Source: Acholeplasmatales bacterium (GTDB lineage Bacteria > Bacillota_I > Bacilli_A > Acholeplasmatales > JAEDCM01). From it: DNA of 32,816 bases. A program made the position numbers and the translations under genes. Positions 1 through 10,398 of this stretch are shown one piece after another (positions within the stretch are counted from its first letter, which is position 1; each line of letters opens with the position of its first letter). The notes under the pieces were generated by a model, which did not search any database, was not told where the DNA came from, and saw nothing but the letters and a program-made list of their open reading frames with translations. Location of the stretch: contig JAGCWW010000055.1 of assembly GCA_017961685.1 (NCBI GenBank), positions 1-32,816 on the forward strand, in the 5' to 3' direction.

Positions 1-127
1 AATGGATTTAAGTGAAGTTGATATAAATGAATTATCAACAAATATAGAAGAATTAAATAACAGGCCACGAAAATGTTTAAAATATAAGACTCCTATGGAA
101 ATTTTATTTGATGGGTGTTGCATTTGA
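1..127 (+). CDS. IS30-family transposase, C-terminal fragment (5' end outside window)
   Basis: An open frame enters from the window edge and stops at TGA (125-127), giving about 41 residues. The stretch NNRPRKCLKYKTPMEILF matches the very conserved end of IS30-family DDE transposases (typically NxRPRK.LG(Y/W)KTP.E.F). In that family this follows the catalytic core, whose DDE residues are not in the window. The gene is truncated only by the contig edge, so it may be intact in the genome. The mirror copy is at the other end. Confidence 0.8.
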   Translation, partial: MDLSEVDINELSTNIEELNNRPRKCLKYKTPMEILFDGCCI

Positions 128-141
128 ATTGACAATTCATC
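1..141 (+). mobile_element. 3' end of an IS30-like insertion sequence (left contig edge)
   Basis: The first 141 bases are an exact reverse complement of the last 141 bases of the window (32676-32816). They contain the C-terminal coding end of an IS30-type transposase, then a short tail with an interrupted palindrome GAATTG-A-CAATTC (126-138). Identity between the copies stops at base 141/142, which places the element's outer end at about 140. The rest of the element lies outside the window. Exact identity at both ends suggests recent multi-copy IS activity and an assembly that stopped inside the repeat. Confidence 0.8.
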
Positions 142-145
142 CGCA

Positions 146-173
146 TAAAAAAACATTAGATAGAATCTAATGC
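146..173 (-). terminator. Rho-independent terminator of cca-yhaM
   Basis: Minus-strand hairpin with stem CATTAGAT/ATCTAATG (154-161 with 165-172) and a 3-nt loop, followed by seven T on the minus strand (147-153). It starts right at the yhaM stop codon and ends close to the IS boundary. Confidence 0.85.
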
Positions 174-1070
174 TTATTTTTTAATTGGTTTATATAATCT
201 TGTTTTATTTAATACTGATATACCTTGAGAGAATTCTCCTTCAGCATAAGTATCTAAGTTTTCACCAACTACTGTTAGTTTAGAATCCATATCATCTACC
301 ATATTAACAACGATTGCTTCAGGTAACATTGGACGTTTTGGAGAACCAAATTCAGGAATTCCATGATGTGATAAAACGATGTGCTCTAAAATCATTACTT
401 CTTCTCCGCTTATACAATTAACAAATGCGGCACGTTCAATAGCTAAAGTACCTAAAACGATGTGTCCTAGTAATAATCCTTCAGTAGTATATTGTGCTTT
501 AATTGCACTACTAAATTCATAAACCTTCGCAATATCATGTAGAATTATTCCTGCATATACTAAATCTGTATCTAGATAATCATAAATCTTACAAATGCCA
601 CTAGCATTTAATAACATTCTATATGTGTGATATAATAAGCCACTAACATATGCATGATGGAATTTAGTTGCGGCTGGATAAATAATAAAATTATCCTTAT
701 TATTATAATATAGATATTGAGTTATTGTTCTAATCTTATCATTTTTAATTTTATTTAATGTATCTTCAATATAAGCTATCGCATTATGTGCATCAAATGG
801 AGCGGCTTGATAAAACTTAGGTAGTATAGATAATAATCTAGTTGTATCATAAATACTAAATACATCTTTAGCATCATCTAAAACTAATTGTTCTTTTTCA
901 TGATATACTCTAGTAGATGCATTAAATAAATATAAGCTACCTACATTTAAATTTTCCATTTGTTCTAATGTTGCTTTTAAATTGATGCTTTCACCATTTT
1001 CAAGCTTAATAGTAACATTACTAAAGCCTTCACCTTGGTTAAAGCTTTCAACTACTGCAATATATTCCAT
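174..1070 (-). CDS. yhaM: 3'-5' exoribonuclease YhaM family (OB-fold + HD domain)
   Basis: 298 residues, close to the usual ~314 of YhaM. An N-terminal OB-fold-like region (about 1-85) is followed by an HD phosphohydrolase domain (about 135-270). The metal-binding histidines and aspartates appear in order: KFHHA (137-140), GLLYHT with H148, ILHDIAK with H178-D179, and EHIVLSHHG. The block EFGSPKRP after the last histidines is typical of YhaM. The family is a Mn-dependent 3'-5' exonuclease that trims RNA and some DNA. The start is supported by GAGGAGGC upstream. It overlaps the 3' end of cca by 19 bp, so the two are co-transcribed and probably translationally coupled. Confidence 0.9.
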   Translation of the reverse strand: MEYIAVVESFNQGEGFSNVTIKLENGESINLKATLEQMENLNVGSLYLFNASTRVYHEKEQLVLDDAKDVFSIYDTTRLLSILPKFYQAAPFDAHNAIAYIEDTLNKIKNDKIRTITQYLYYNNKDNFIIYPAATKFHHAYVSGLLYHTYRMLLNASGICKIYDYLDTDLVYAGIILHDIAKVYEFSSAIKAQYTTEGLLLGHIVLGTLAIERAAFVNCISGEEVMILEHIVLSHHGIPEFGSPKRPMLPEAIVVNMVDDMDSKLTVVGENLDTYAEGEFSQGISVLNKTRLYKPIKK

Positions 1071-2137
1071 TTTTTAGCCTCCTCTAAAAGCTTTTCCTTA
1101 TTATTTTCTAACTTGTTTTCTATAACTAATTTAGCTAAATAATTTAAGCATAAACTTCTTTTCTCTTTTACAATAAAACTTAATTCATTTCCTTTAATAT
1201 TTAAATCTTTCAAAGATTTAATAACTAAATTATCCCATAAAGATAAATCTAATTTTAAATAATTTAAAGCATAAGTGCTTGAAACATATCCATTAATAAA
1301 TAAACTATAGTCTGTAAGGCCTTCTTTTATCATTTTTGAGGCTTTTTCTATTTGTTTAACATCATTCTTAGATATTTGCCAAAAAGCGTCTATTTTTGAA
1401 TTATTTAATTCACTATGAATTAAAATATCTCTAAAAGTTACATCAAAATCTTTAACTAATAACATATTAGGAAATACTTCATTTATTTTAAGCTCATAAA
1501 ATAATTCCCATGCCTTACTTCTGTTTAATCCATTAGATATTTTATCAAGTTCTATTCTAATTCTTTCAACACTTACATTTTTAAGTAAGTCTTTATTTTT
1601 CTTAATAGATAAATATGTTTCTTTATCAATATCAAACCCTAGTTTAGATACAAATGAAAATACTCTTAATATTCTTAAAGCATCTTCCTTAAATCTTGAA
1701 TCAGGATTACCTATTGTTTTAATTAAATGATTCTTTAAATCTTTAATTCCATCTAATTTATCTATTACTTCTTTATTTGAATTCATTAATAAAGAATTAA
1801 TGGTAAAATCTCTTCTAACTAAATCATCCATCACATTTTTCGCATAAACGACTTCTTTTGGATGTCTACTATCACTATATGATCCATCTAATCTGAATGT
1901 TGTATGTTCAAATTTAAATCCTTTATAATCAATTAAAACAGTACCATATTTTATACCTGTAGGTATAATTTCAAAGATTTTACTTACTTCTTCTGGGGTT
2001 GCGTTACTTGTTAAATCGATGTCGTTAGATTCAATATTTAAAATGTAGTCTCTAACAAAACCACCTACAATATAGGCGTCAAATGAATTGTCATTTAGTA
2101 TTTTAATTACTTCAATTGCGGCATCTAAATAATTCAT
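1052..2137 (-). CDS. cca: CCA tRNA nucleotidyltransferase
   Basis: 361 residues. The class II nucleotidyltransferase signature is present: VGGFVRD (24-30) then NDIDL, with D39 and D41 as the metal-binding pair. The downstream motif RRDFTINSLL and the block DALRILRVFSF of the poly(A) polymerase/CCA superfamily neck follow. The enzyme adds or repairs the 3' CCA of tRNAs. It is a little shorter than the ~400-residue Bacillus enzyme. The start is set by AGGGGGTG seven bases upstream and a good promoter at 2155-2183. First gene of a two-gene unit with yhaM. The CCA-adding versus A-adding specificity cannot be read from sequence alone. Confidence 0.93.
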   Translation of the reverse strand: MNYLDAAIEVIKILNDNSFDAYIVGGFVRDYILNIESNDIDLTSNATPEEVSKIFEIIPTGIKYGTVLIDYKGFKFEHTTFRLDGSYSDSRHPKEVVYAKNVMDDLVRRDFTINSLLMNSNKEVIDKLDGIKDLKNHLIKTIGNPDSRFKEDALRILRVFSFVSKLGFDIDKETYLSIKKNKDLLKNVSVERIRIELDKISNGLNRSKAWELFYELKINEVFPNMLLVKDFDVTFRDILIHSELNNSKIDAFWQISKNDVKQIEKASKMIKEGLTDYSLFINGYVSSTYALNYLKLDLSLWDNLVIKSLKDLNIKGNELSFIVKEKRSLCLNYLAKLVIENKLENNKEKLLEEAKKWNILQ

Positions 2138-2154
2138 ACGGACACCCCCTATAA

Positions 2155-2183
2155 ATTATAACAAACTATTAGTTTTTTTTCAA
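2155..2183 (-). promoter_or_regulatory. Sigma-A promoter of cca-yhaM
   Basis: Minus strand TTGAAA (2178-2183), 17-bp spacer, TATAAT (2155-2160). It lies back to back with the yigZ -10 box (2190-2195), so the two divergent promoters share a short 73-bp intergenic region. Confidence 0.7.
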
Positions 2184-2189
2184 TTATGT

Positions 2190-2195
2190 TATAAT
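2190..2195 (+). promoter_or_regulatory. -10 box of yigZ
   Basis: TATAAT on the plus strand 16 bases before the yigZ start codon, with no convincing -35 hexamer. The predicted leader is only a few bases long, with GGTGAT as ribosome binding site. Confidence 0.5.
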
Positions 2196-2210
2196 GTTTA
2201 TGGTGATATA

Positions 2211-2804
2211 ATGAAAATCGTTAAGGATGAAGTTATTAATGAAATAATAATCGAAAAATCACGCTTTATTACTTATTTAAAAAGGGTTGATTCGGTAGAC
2301 GAAGCAAATGAATATCTCCTATCTATTAAGAAAAAACATTATGATTCAACTCATCAATGTTACGCTTTAATCATTAATGATATAATGCGTTCAAATGATA
2401 ATGGTGAACCAAGTGGTACGGCAGGTATTCCAATTCTTGAAGTTTTAAAGAAAAACGAAATAAATAACACAATATGCATTGTAGTTAGATATTTTGGTGG
2501 AGTTAAGCTTGGAGCTGGAGGATTAGTTAGAGCATATTCTTCTAGCTGTAGCGAAGCATTAAAAAAAGCAAGCTTTTTAGTTAAAAAAGAATTTAAGCGC
2601 TATGAACTATTAATTGATTATTCAACATATAATAACATCATCTATTTAATTAAAGATAAAATTATATCAAATGATTTTACACACAATGTTAAATTAATTA
2701 TAGATATTACTGATGACTCTATAATTGAAAAAATAAAAGACATTTCTCTAGGAAATGCCTTGGTTAAATATTTAGAAACAGTTATAAAAGATGTTTCCAT
2801 TTAA
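2211..2804 (+). CDS. yigZ: YigZ/IMPACT family protein (UPF0029)
   Basis: 197 residues, full length. The IMPACT N-terminal fold is clear: EKSRFITYLKRV (15-26), the block HYDSTHQCYA, then SNDNGEPSGTAGIPIL and RYFGGVKLGAGGLVRAY. These are the strongly conserved signatures of the YigZ/YvyE family, followed by the small C-terminal ferredoxin-like DUF1949 region. Eukaryotic IMPACT modulates GCN2; the bacterial role is not well defined, with links to translation or ribosome-related processes. Monocistronic, divergent from cca, and closed by a terminator shared with the ATP synthase operon. Confidence 0.9.
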   Translation: MKIVKDEVINEIIIEKSRFITYLKRVDSVDEANEYLLSIKKKHYDSTHQCYALIINDIMRSNDNGEPSGTAGIPILEVLKKNEINNTICIVVRYFGGVKLGAGGLVRAYSSSCSEALKKASFLVKKEFKRYELLIDYSTYNNIIYLIKDKIISNDFTHNVKLIIDITDDSIIEKIKDISLGNALVKYLETVIKDVSI

Positions 2805-2826
2805 GGCTTAATTTAAGCCTTTTTTT
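2802..2826. terminator. Bidirectional terminator between yigZ and the atp operon
   Basis: Stem AAGGCTTA (2803-2810) / TAAGCCTT (2814-2821), 3-nt loop, T-run 2819-2826 on the plus strand. On the minus strand the flank is less A/T-homopolymeric, but the same hairpin lies right after the last gene of the atp operon, so it probably serves both. Confidence 0.8.
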
Positions 2827-3022
2827 ATTCTATAAATGAGAATAATAATTGAATTGATTTTGTAGTTAGATAAGCTAAAATCATGGAAAATAAAATATAT
2901 GCTAAATATATTTCTGTTATATGACCTTGTTTAAACTTCTTTTCTAACTCCATGGCTCTTAGTATAAAGAAGAATATAGGAATAAATAATAAGAATACTA
3001 TTATATAGACATATTTTTCCAT
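2825..3022 (-). CDS. DUF1146 (YwzB-like) small membrane protein
   Basis: 65 residues with two hydrophobic segments (about 5-23 and 39-62) separated by a charged loop (MELEKKFKQG). This matches the DUF1146 family (B. subtilis YwzB, ~75 aa), found near the 3' end of ATP synthase operons in Firmicutes. Its function is unknown. Its ATG shares one base with the atpC stop codon (TAATG), so it belongs to the atp operon as the last gene. Assignment rests on size, topology and position. Confidence 0.7.
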   Translation of the reverse strand: MEKYVYIIVFLLFIPIFFFILRAMELEKKFKQGHITEIYLAYILFSMILAYLTTKSIQLLFSFIE

Positions 3023-3413
3023 TATAATCTACCAGCCTTTGAAGCTTTGATATTCTTTCTTAATTCATGTTCTAGTTTAGTATAATCAGTATTTGATCTT
3101 TTAATTATTTCAATTCTTTCTGTTCTTACTCTTTCAAGCTCTTTTTTAGCTGCTTCATAAGTTTCACCATTAATAGCTTCTTGAGCAAGAATAGTTGCGT
3201 TATTATTACTAAATTCTAATAGTCCATTAATTAAGATGTAATAATAGTCGATATTTGCTTCTCTTACGATTTTAACATATCCGCTTGATATTACACTAAT
3301 AACAGGAGTATGATCTTTTAATATAGCAAATTCACCTTCATCATTTTTAATAACGAAATATTCTATTTCATCATTATATATAACGCCTTTATGAGTTGAA
3401 ATGACAATCTTCA

Positions 3414-3414
<1 letters not shown>
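3022..3414 (-). CDS. atpC: F1 ATP synthase subunit epsilon
   Basis: 130 residues, usual length. The N-terminal beta-sandwich shows the typical EGEFAILKDHTPVIS block (27-41), and a C-terminal helical hairpin contains RVRTERIEIIKRS. Epsilon sits on the rotor with gamma and can inhibit hydrolysis. Its start codon overlaps the atpD stop by one base (TAATG). Confidence 0.93.
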
Positions 3415-5660
<2,246 letters not shown>

Positions 5661-5661
<1 letters not shown>

Positions 5662-7160
5662 TATCTATTTTTCTTAAATTCCTTAATGAAATCATCCATA
5701 TCATCTGGAAGTGTTCTTTCCTTATTGATATGTTCAGTAATTTTCTTACCTAAATCGCTAGTCTTTAAATACTTAAATAATTGCTTCTCAAATTCTTTAA
5801 TATCTTCAACTTTAACATCGTCTAAATAACCCTTTGTTAAAGCAAATATGATTGATACTTCTTCACTTACAGTAAGTGTTTCATGTAATCCTTGTTTTAA
5901 TACTTCTACAGTCTTTTTACCTCTTTCTAGTTTAGCCTTAGTTTGGCTATCTAAGTCTGAACCAAATTGAGTGAATGCTTCAAGTTCTCTATAACTTGCT
6001 AAATCAAGTCTTAAAGTACCTGATACTTTCTTTATAGCTTTAGTTTGGGCAGATCCACCTACACGGCTTACTGATAAACCGGCATTAATAGCTGGTCTAA
6101 CACCAGAATAGAATAAATCAGATTCCAAGAAGATTTGTCCATCTGTAATGGAAATAACGTTTGTTGGAATATATGCTGAAATATCTCCTGCTTGTGTTTC
6201 AATGATAGGTAGTGCTGTAATACTTCCTCCACCTAATTCATCATTAAGCTTAGCGGCACGCTCAAGTAATCTTGAATGTAGGTAGAATACATCACCTGGG
6301 AAGGCTTCTCTTCCTGGTGGTCTATGTAAAAGTAATGATAACTCTCTATATGCAACGGCATGTTTAGATAAATCATCATAGATAATTAAAACATGTTTTC
6401 CACTATACATGAATTCTTCAGCCATAGATACACCTGAATAAGGCGCTAAATATTGAAGTGATCCTGGTTTTGATGCTGATGCAGAAACAATAATTGTATA
6501 ATCCATAGCACCTTGCTTGCTTAATTCTTCATATACTGATACAACTGTTGATTCTTTTTGACCAATTGCTACATAAATACAAATAACATTTTGATCCTTT
6601 TGGTTAATAATAGTATCAATTGCAATACTTGTTTTACCAGTTTGTCTATCTCCAATGATTAATTCTCTTTGACCTCTACCAATTGGAACTAGGGCATCAA
6701 GAACTTTAATACCTGTTTGAAGTGGTTCACAAACAGACTTTCTAGCCATAACACCACTTGCTTTTTGTTCAATAGGTCTAAATTTCTTTGCTTTTATATC
6801 ACCCTTACCATCAATTGGATGTCCTAGTGGATCAATTACTCTACCTATAAATTCTTCACCTACAGGAATTTCTAGAATTCTTCCACTACATTTAACTATA
6901 TCTCCCTCTTTAATTGAAAGATAATCACCAAACAAAATAGCTCCTACAGTATCTTTTTCAAGATTTAATACTAAGCCATATACATCATTTGGAAATTCAA
7001 GTAATTCACCTTGAATAGCATTATCAAGTCCATAAATTTGACAAATACCATCACCTACAGAAATTACTTTTCCTGTGTTTTCAAACTTAACATTATCCTT
7101 ATAAGCATTTATTTGTTCTTTAATTAAAGAAGATATCTCATTAACATCTATTTTTGCCAT
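5661..7160 (-). CDS. atpA: F1 ATP synthase subunit alpha
   Basis: 499 residues. N-terminal beta-barrel, then Walker A GDRQTGKT (170-177), the [21 protein letters not shown] block and the arginine finger region [15 protein letters not shown] (R366). The non-catalytic nucleotide-binding subunit, alternating with beta. The ribosome binding site GGAGGTACC precedes the ATG. It follows atpH by 9 bp. Confidence 0.97.
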
Positions 7161-7169
7161 AGGTACCTC

Positions 7170-7664
7170 CTAAATACTAAAACGCATATTATTTATTCTT
7201 GATTCTAAAGAATAATCAATAGTGCTACCTAAAGCATCTATTTTAATTCCGATGATATCTTCATCAATTATTTCCTTTAGAACGACATTCTTACCTAACT
7301 TTTTAGTTAGATAATCTATAATTTGCTTTTTCTCTTTTTCACTTAATTTTTTATTTGAATAAACATTGCATAAAGCAATATTATTCTTCTCATTATATAA
7401 CTTTTCAAATTCATCAAATATTTCTTTTAAATATGCAAAACGATCATTATCAATTACAACATATAAAAAGTAGATGAATTCTTTAGTAAAGCTTTTAAAT
7501 GATTTATCAATTATTTCATGTTTATTTAAACTACTAATTCCAGGACTTTTCATAACTGGGCTTAATTCATCATAAAAAGAAATGAATGTTTTAAATTCAT
7601 CCATACATTTATCTAAATCAGGATGAATATCGATTAAAGATTTAGCATATTCAATGCCTATCAT
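7170..7664 (-). CDS. atpH: ATP synthase subunit delta (OSCP)
   Basis: 164 residues, slightly short for delta (about 175-180). A helical N-terminal domain is followed by the conserved C-terminal block VVLKEIIDEDIIGIKIDALGS, which is the delta/OSCP signature (dxsliGGi-like). It connects the peripheral b stalk to the top of alpha. Its ATG overlaps the end of atpF by 4 bp (ATGA). Confidence 0.9.
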   Translation of the reverse strand: MIGIEYAKSLIDIHPDLDKCMDEFKTFISFYDELSPVMKSPGISSLNKHEIIDKSFKSFTKEFIYFLYVVIDNDRFAYLKEIFDEFEKLYNEKNNIALCNVYSNKKLSEKEKKQIIDYLTKKLGKNVVLKEIIDEDIIGIKIDALGSTIDYSLESRINNMRFSI

Positions 7665-8233
7665 TTTCCAACTTCCTCAATGAAATCAGTAACAATATTT
7701 TGATATTCTTTCTTATCAATTTCCTTTTTAACAATCTTTTCAGCGACTAAGAAAGCAATATCTGTAATTGCGTTTTTGATATTTTCTTTTTCTTTTTCTT
7801 CTTCTCTTTTTAATTCTTCTTCTAATAAGCCCATTCTTCTTTTGGCTTCTTCTTTTGCAGAAGCGATGATTTTATCCTTTTCTTCTTTACCTTCAAGTTC
7901 TGCTTTATCAATTATTTCTCTAGCCATTTCTTTAGCTTTAGCATATTCAGCCGCAACTAAAGATTCTTTTTCAGCGGCTAAAGCCTTTAATTGTTCAGCA
8001 TCCTTAATATTTTGTTCAATATTTTCTTGTCTTTTTTCAAGAATATTCATAATTCTTTTCCAAATGAAAATACGAATAAATACGAATAATAAAATTGTGG
8101 CAATTAATTGCATTACTACCTGCGTAGCTTCTCCTAAAACTGCCTCCAAAGTAAACTCATCAGTACCAAAGATTCCTAAGAAGCTAAGTCCGTTAGTAAT
8201 AAATGATGAAATTTTTGCTAAGACTGCTTCCAT
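7661..8233 (-). CDS. atpF: F0 ATP synthase subunit b
   Basis: 190 residues. A non-conserved N-terminal segment (1-35) precedes one membrane helix (about 36-57, LIATILLFVFIRIFIWKRI). A long charged Ala/Glu/Lys-rich helix (60-175) then forms the peripheral-stalk coiled coil. The N-terminal segment is about 20-25 residues longer than in typical b subunits. 13 bp separate it from atpE; it overlaps atpH by 4 bp. Confidence 0.93.
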   Translation of the reverse strand: MEAVLAKISSFITNGLSFLGIFGTDEFTLEAVLGEATQVVMQLIATILLFVFIRIFIWKRIMNILEKRQENIEQNIKDAEQLKALAAEKESLVAAEYAKAKEMAREIIDKAELEGKEEKDKIIASAKEEAKRRMGLLEEELKREEEKEKENIKNAITDIAFLVAEKIVKKEIDKKEYQNIVTDFIEEVGK

Positions 8234-8246
8234 ACTTTAAACTCTC

Positions 8247-8522
8247 CTATGCTGCTTTTGATAATAACATGAATGCAATGATTAAGGCATAAATACCAGT
8301 TGTTTCAGCAACTGCTTGACCTACGATCATTGTAACTAAGATTTTTCCGAATGCTTCTGGTTGTCTACCTACTGCTTGAGTTGCATAACCTGCAGCTAAA
8401 CCTTGTCCAACACCTTGTCCAAAACCGGCAACTACAGCGATACCAGCACCAAGACATGCTAGACCTCCTTGAAAGAATGCATTATACTCTAAAATTAAAG
8501 CAAATAAAGTTGTGAAATCCAT
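8247..8522 (-). CDS. atpE: F0 ATP synthase subunit c, Na+-type ligand set
   Basis: 91 residues forming two membrane helices with the loop GRQPEAFGK (52-60). The ion-binding carboxylate is E73 in helix 2 ([11 protein letters not shown]). Helix 1 has Q40 (GVGQG), and V71, T74 and T75 flank E73. Compared from memory with the Na+-translocating c subunit of Ilyobacter tartaricus (Q32, V63, E65, S66, T67), every ligand is matched at a constant offset of 8, with Ser replaced by Thr. This supports Na+ coupling, though some such rings are promiscuous for H+. The standard ~10-15 subunit ring forms the rotor. Confidence 0.95.
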   Translation of the reverse strand: MDFTTLFALILEYNAFFQGGLACLGAGIAVVAGFGQGVGQGLAAGYATQAVGRQPEAFGKILVTMIVGQAVAETTGIYALIIAFMLLSKAA

Positions 8523-8543
8523 AATTAAATCCTCCTAAATTTT

Positions 8544-9257
8544 TTATTCTACTATTAATTCTTCTTCGTCTACCTTCTGTCCTATAAAGACGCAAGATAG
8601 AAGCGTAAATACTACTGCTTGAATTGCTCCAAAGAACAAATCAAATATCATGTGGAAGAAAGGCATGATAATGAGTGCTGCCCAACCCCACGGTTGCTGT
8701 GAAATCAAACCATAAATCAGAATTGACATTACGGCTCCTGACATGATGTTACCAAACAATCTCAAAGATAGTGAGAAAGGCAACATAAATGCCGTTAATA
8801 CATTTTCTGGAGCCAAGAACGGAATATATGGTGGTAAAGGATCAGTATAACTCTTTAAGTACTTCTTTATACCAAGACTTCTTAAGCCTGTGTAATGTAC
8901 CATAAAGAATGTTATTAAGCCTAAACCTAAGGTGACATTCCAACTAGATGTTGGAGCATCTATTGCCCAGATACCCGCGGTATTTGCTACCAGTAAATAA
9001 ATTACAATGGTGAAGAAATATGGTGCATATCCTCTCCATCTTTTACCTAGTGTCAATTTACATAATGTATTAATTAATTTTACAAGTTCCTCAAATACTA
9101 ACTGTATTTTACTTGGTTTAGCATTTGGATCTTTCTTCTTTAAGAAATGACCAAATATAATTGCTAAAATAATTAATATACCAATGATTATCAATGAATT
9201 TCTGATTTGTGGGCTCCAAGCATATTTAAAATATACATCAAAGTTAAACCAGAACAA
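8544..9257 (-). CDS. atpB: F0 ATP synthase subunit a
   Basis: 237 residues, five to six membrane helices. The essential stator arginine is R166 within PFSLSLRLFGNIMSG, and helix 6 shows AIQAVVFTLLSCVF with Q213 at the position of E. coli Q252. Provides the ion half-channels facing the c ring. It sits between atpI and atpE, the usual order. The protein ends in an acidic tail (DEEELIVE). Confidence 0.95.
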   Translation of the reverse strand: MFWFNFDVYFKYAWSPQIRNSLIIIGILIILAIIFGHFLKKKDPNAKPSKIQLVFEELVKLINTLCKLTLGKRWRGYAPYFFTIVIYLLVANTAGIWAIDAPTSSWNVTLGLGLITFFMVHYTGLRSLGIKKYLKSYTDPLPPYIPFLAPENVLTAFMLPFSLSLRLFGNIMSGAVMSILIYGLISQQPWGWAALIIMPFFHMIFDLFFGAIQAVVFTLLSCVFIGQKVDEEELIVE

Positions 9258-9260
9258 TTA

Positions 9261-9647
9261 TTACACCTTCTTTCCTTTCATGATGAGAGCGTAACATACT
9301 AAAACAACCTTTACAACCATTATACCTACTAATGTAGTCCATAAATAATTTGCTCCATCTGTCACATAGACAAAGGCAAATATTATCGCATACATTATGT
9401 ATCGTATAAAATAGTTAATGACCATTCTAGATTTTAGGTTTTCTATTTTTGTTGTGTTAACTGCATAAAGCATCATTGTTAAACCAAATAGTCCAGCGAC
9501 TACGCCTAAGACATAATCGAAACACCATTTTTTATTAATGAAGAAAAACACAACAGCGCCTATAATCGAAAATAGCCAAATAAAGGGCATAGAATGAATA
9601 TGAATTTTTTCTCTTTGAACATCTCTTTCAAATGAATTATTCTCCAT
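9261..9647 (-). CDS. atpI: ATP synthase protein I (AtpI)-like membrane protein
   Basis: 128 residues with four hydrophobic segments (about 20-38, 45-64, 80-97, 102-122), between the small AtpZ-type gene and atpB. Size, topology and position match AtpI/UncI, described as a c-ring assembly aid and, with AtpZ, as a cation (Mg/Ca) transporter. Sequence conservation in the family is low, so this rests mainly on context. Its start overlaps the preceding gene by 11 bp. Confidence 0.75.
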   Translation of the reverse strand: MENNSFERDVQREKIHIHSMPFIWLFSIIGAVVFFFINKKWCFDYVLGVVAGLFGLTMMLYAVNTTKIENLKSRMVINYFIRYIMYAIIFAFVYVTDGANYLWTTLVGIMVVKVVLVCYALIMKGKKV

Positions 9648-9840
9648 CTTTTACTCCTACCATTTTAACTAATTGTATGATAAACGCGATAACACCAATT
9701 ACTACTCCTACTACTGCTAGAATTCCTTTTAGAACTCCATCTGGATCTATTCTATAACCAATAAACCATCCTAATACACCAAGGATTAGTAGTTGAAATA
9801 TAAATTGTGTTACAAGTGCATAAACCTTTAAATTTTTCAT
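9637..9840 (-). CDS. atpZ: AtpZ/AtpI-type small F0F1-associated membrane protein
   Basis: 67 residues, two membrane helices (about 8-27 and 37-60) with the loop RIDPDG. This resembles the short AtpZ (ATPase_gene1) proteins at the promoter-proximal end of atp operons. Known members associate with AtpI. The start shares one base with the rpiB stop (TAATG), tying rpiB to the operon. The exact subfamily is uncertain because the protein is short and hydrophobic. Confidence 0.65.
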   Translation of the reverse strand: MKNLKVYALVTQFIFQLLILGVLGWFIGYRIDPDGVLKGILAVVGVVIGVIAFIIQLVKMVGVKDGE

Positions 9841-10277
9841 TATTTTTCAATATCCATGATTTTATCTACTCTTCTTTGGTGACGTCCACCTTCAAATTCT
9901 GTTTCTAGCCAAATCTTAGTGATTTCTTTTGCTAGAGCATCATCTGTGAACTTTGCACCTAAGGCAAGTACATTAGAATCATTATGTCTTCTAGTTAAGC
10001 TTGCACCTTCAGTATTAGAAACTAAAGCACATCTAATTCCTTTAACCTTATTAGCAACGATACTCATACCAATTCCTGTAGTACAAATAACTATACCTCT
10101 ATCTACTAAATTATCTCTTACGGCTTCAGCAGCCTTTCTTCCAAAATCAGGATAATCACAAGAATCTAGACTATTTGTTCCATAATCGATAACTTCATAA
10201 TTGTTTTCTTTAAGCCATTTTTTTAAATTTTCTTTAAGCTCAAAACCACCATGATCACATGCAATTGATATTTTCAT
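9840..10277 (-). CDS. rpiB: Ribose 5-phosphate isomerase B
   Basis: 145 residues, full length. Motifs: IACDHGGFELK (5-15) with H9, CDYPDFG, and ICTTGIGMSIVANK with C65 and T67 as catalytic region, then SNTEGASLTRRHNDSNVLALG with H98. It interconverts ribose 5-phosphate and ribulose 5-phosphate in the pentose phosphate pathway; some LacAB-like isomerases are close relatives. RBS AGAGGTG lies upstream. It is the first gene of the ATP synthase transcription unit and is coupled by a one-base overlap to atpZ. Confidence 0.93.
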   Translation of the reverse strand: MKISIACDHGGFELKENLKKWLKENNYEVIDYGTNSLDSCDYPDFGRKAAEAVRDNLVDRGIVICTTGIGMSIVANKVKGIRCALVSNTEGASLTRRHNDSNVLALGAKFTDDALAKEITKIWLETEFEGGRHQRRVDKIMDIEK

Positions 10278-10296
10278 AATAAAACACCTCTAACTT

Positions 10297-10325
10297 ATTA
10301 TAACAAAAAAAAGATATTCTTTAAA
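10297..10325 (-). promoter_or_regulatory. Promoter of the rpiB-atp operon
   Basis: Minus strand TATAAT (10297-10302) with TTTAAA at 17-bp spacing (10320-10325). The -35 lies inside the hairpin of the upstream patatin-gene terminator, so the two elements overlap. The leader is about 15-20 nt. Confidence 0.55.
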
Positions 10326-10341
10326 TAAAGAATAATCTTTT
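10303..10341 (-). terminator. Terminator of the patatin-like gene
   Basis: Minus-strand hairpin made from the near-perfect inverted repeat AAAGATTATTCTTT / AAAGAATATCTTT (10310-10340, one bulged base), followed by a run of T (10303-10309). It lies directly upstream of, and partly in, the rpiB promoter. Confidence 0.75.
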
Positions 10342-10398
10342 GAAAACATTTACACTTTTTTATTAACTTTTAGGAATATGTATATGATACGCAAATTA

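Noticed and set aside
7776..8240. 154-codon plus-strand frame opposite atpF
   Set aside because: A Ser/Phe/Leu-rich translation from the antisense of a Lys/Glu-rich coiled coil; no RBS, no promoter.
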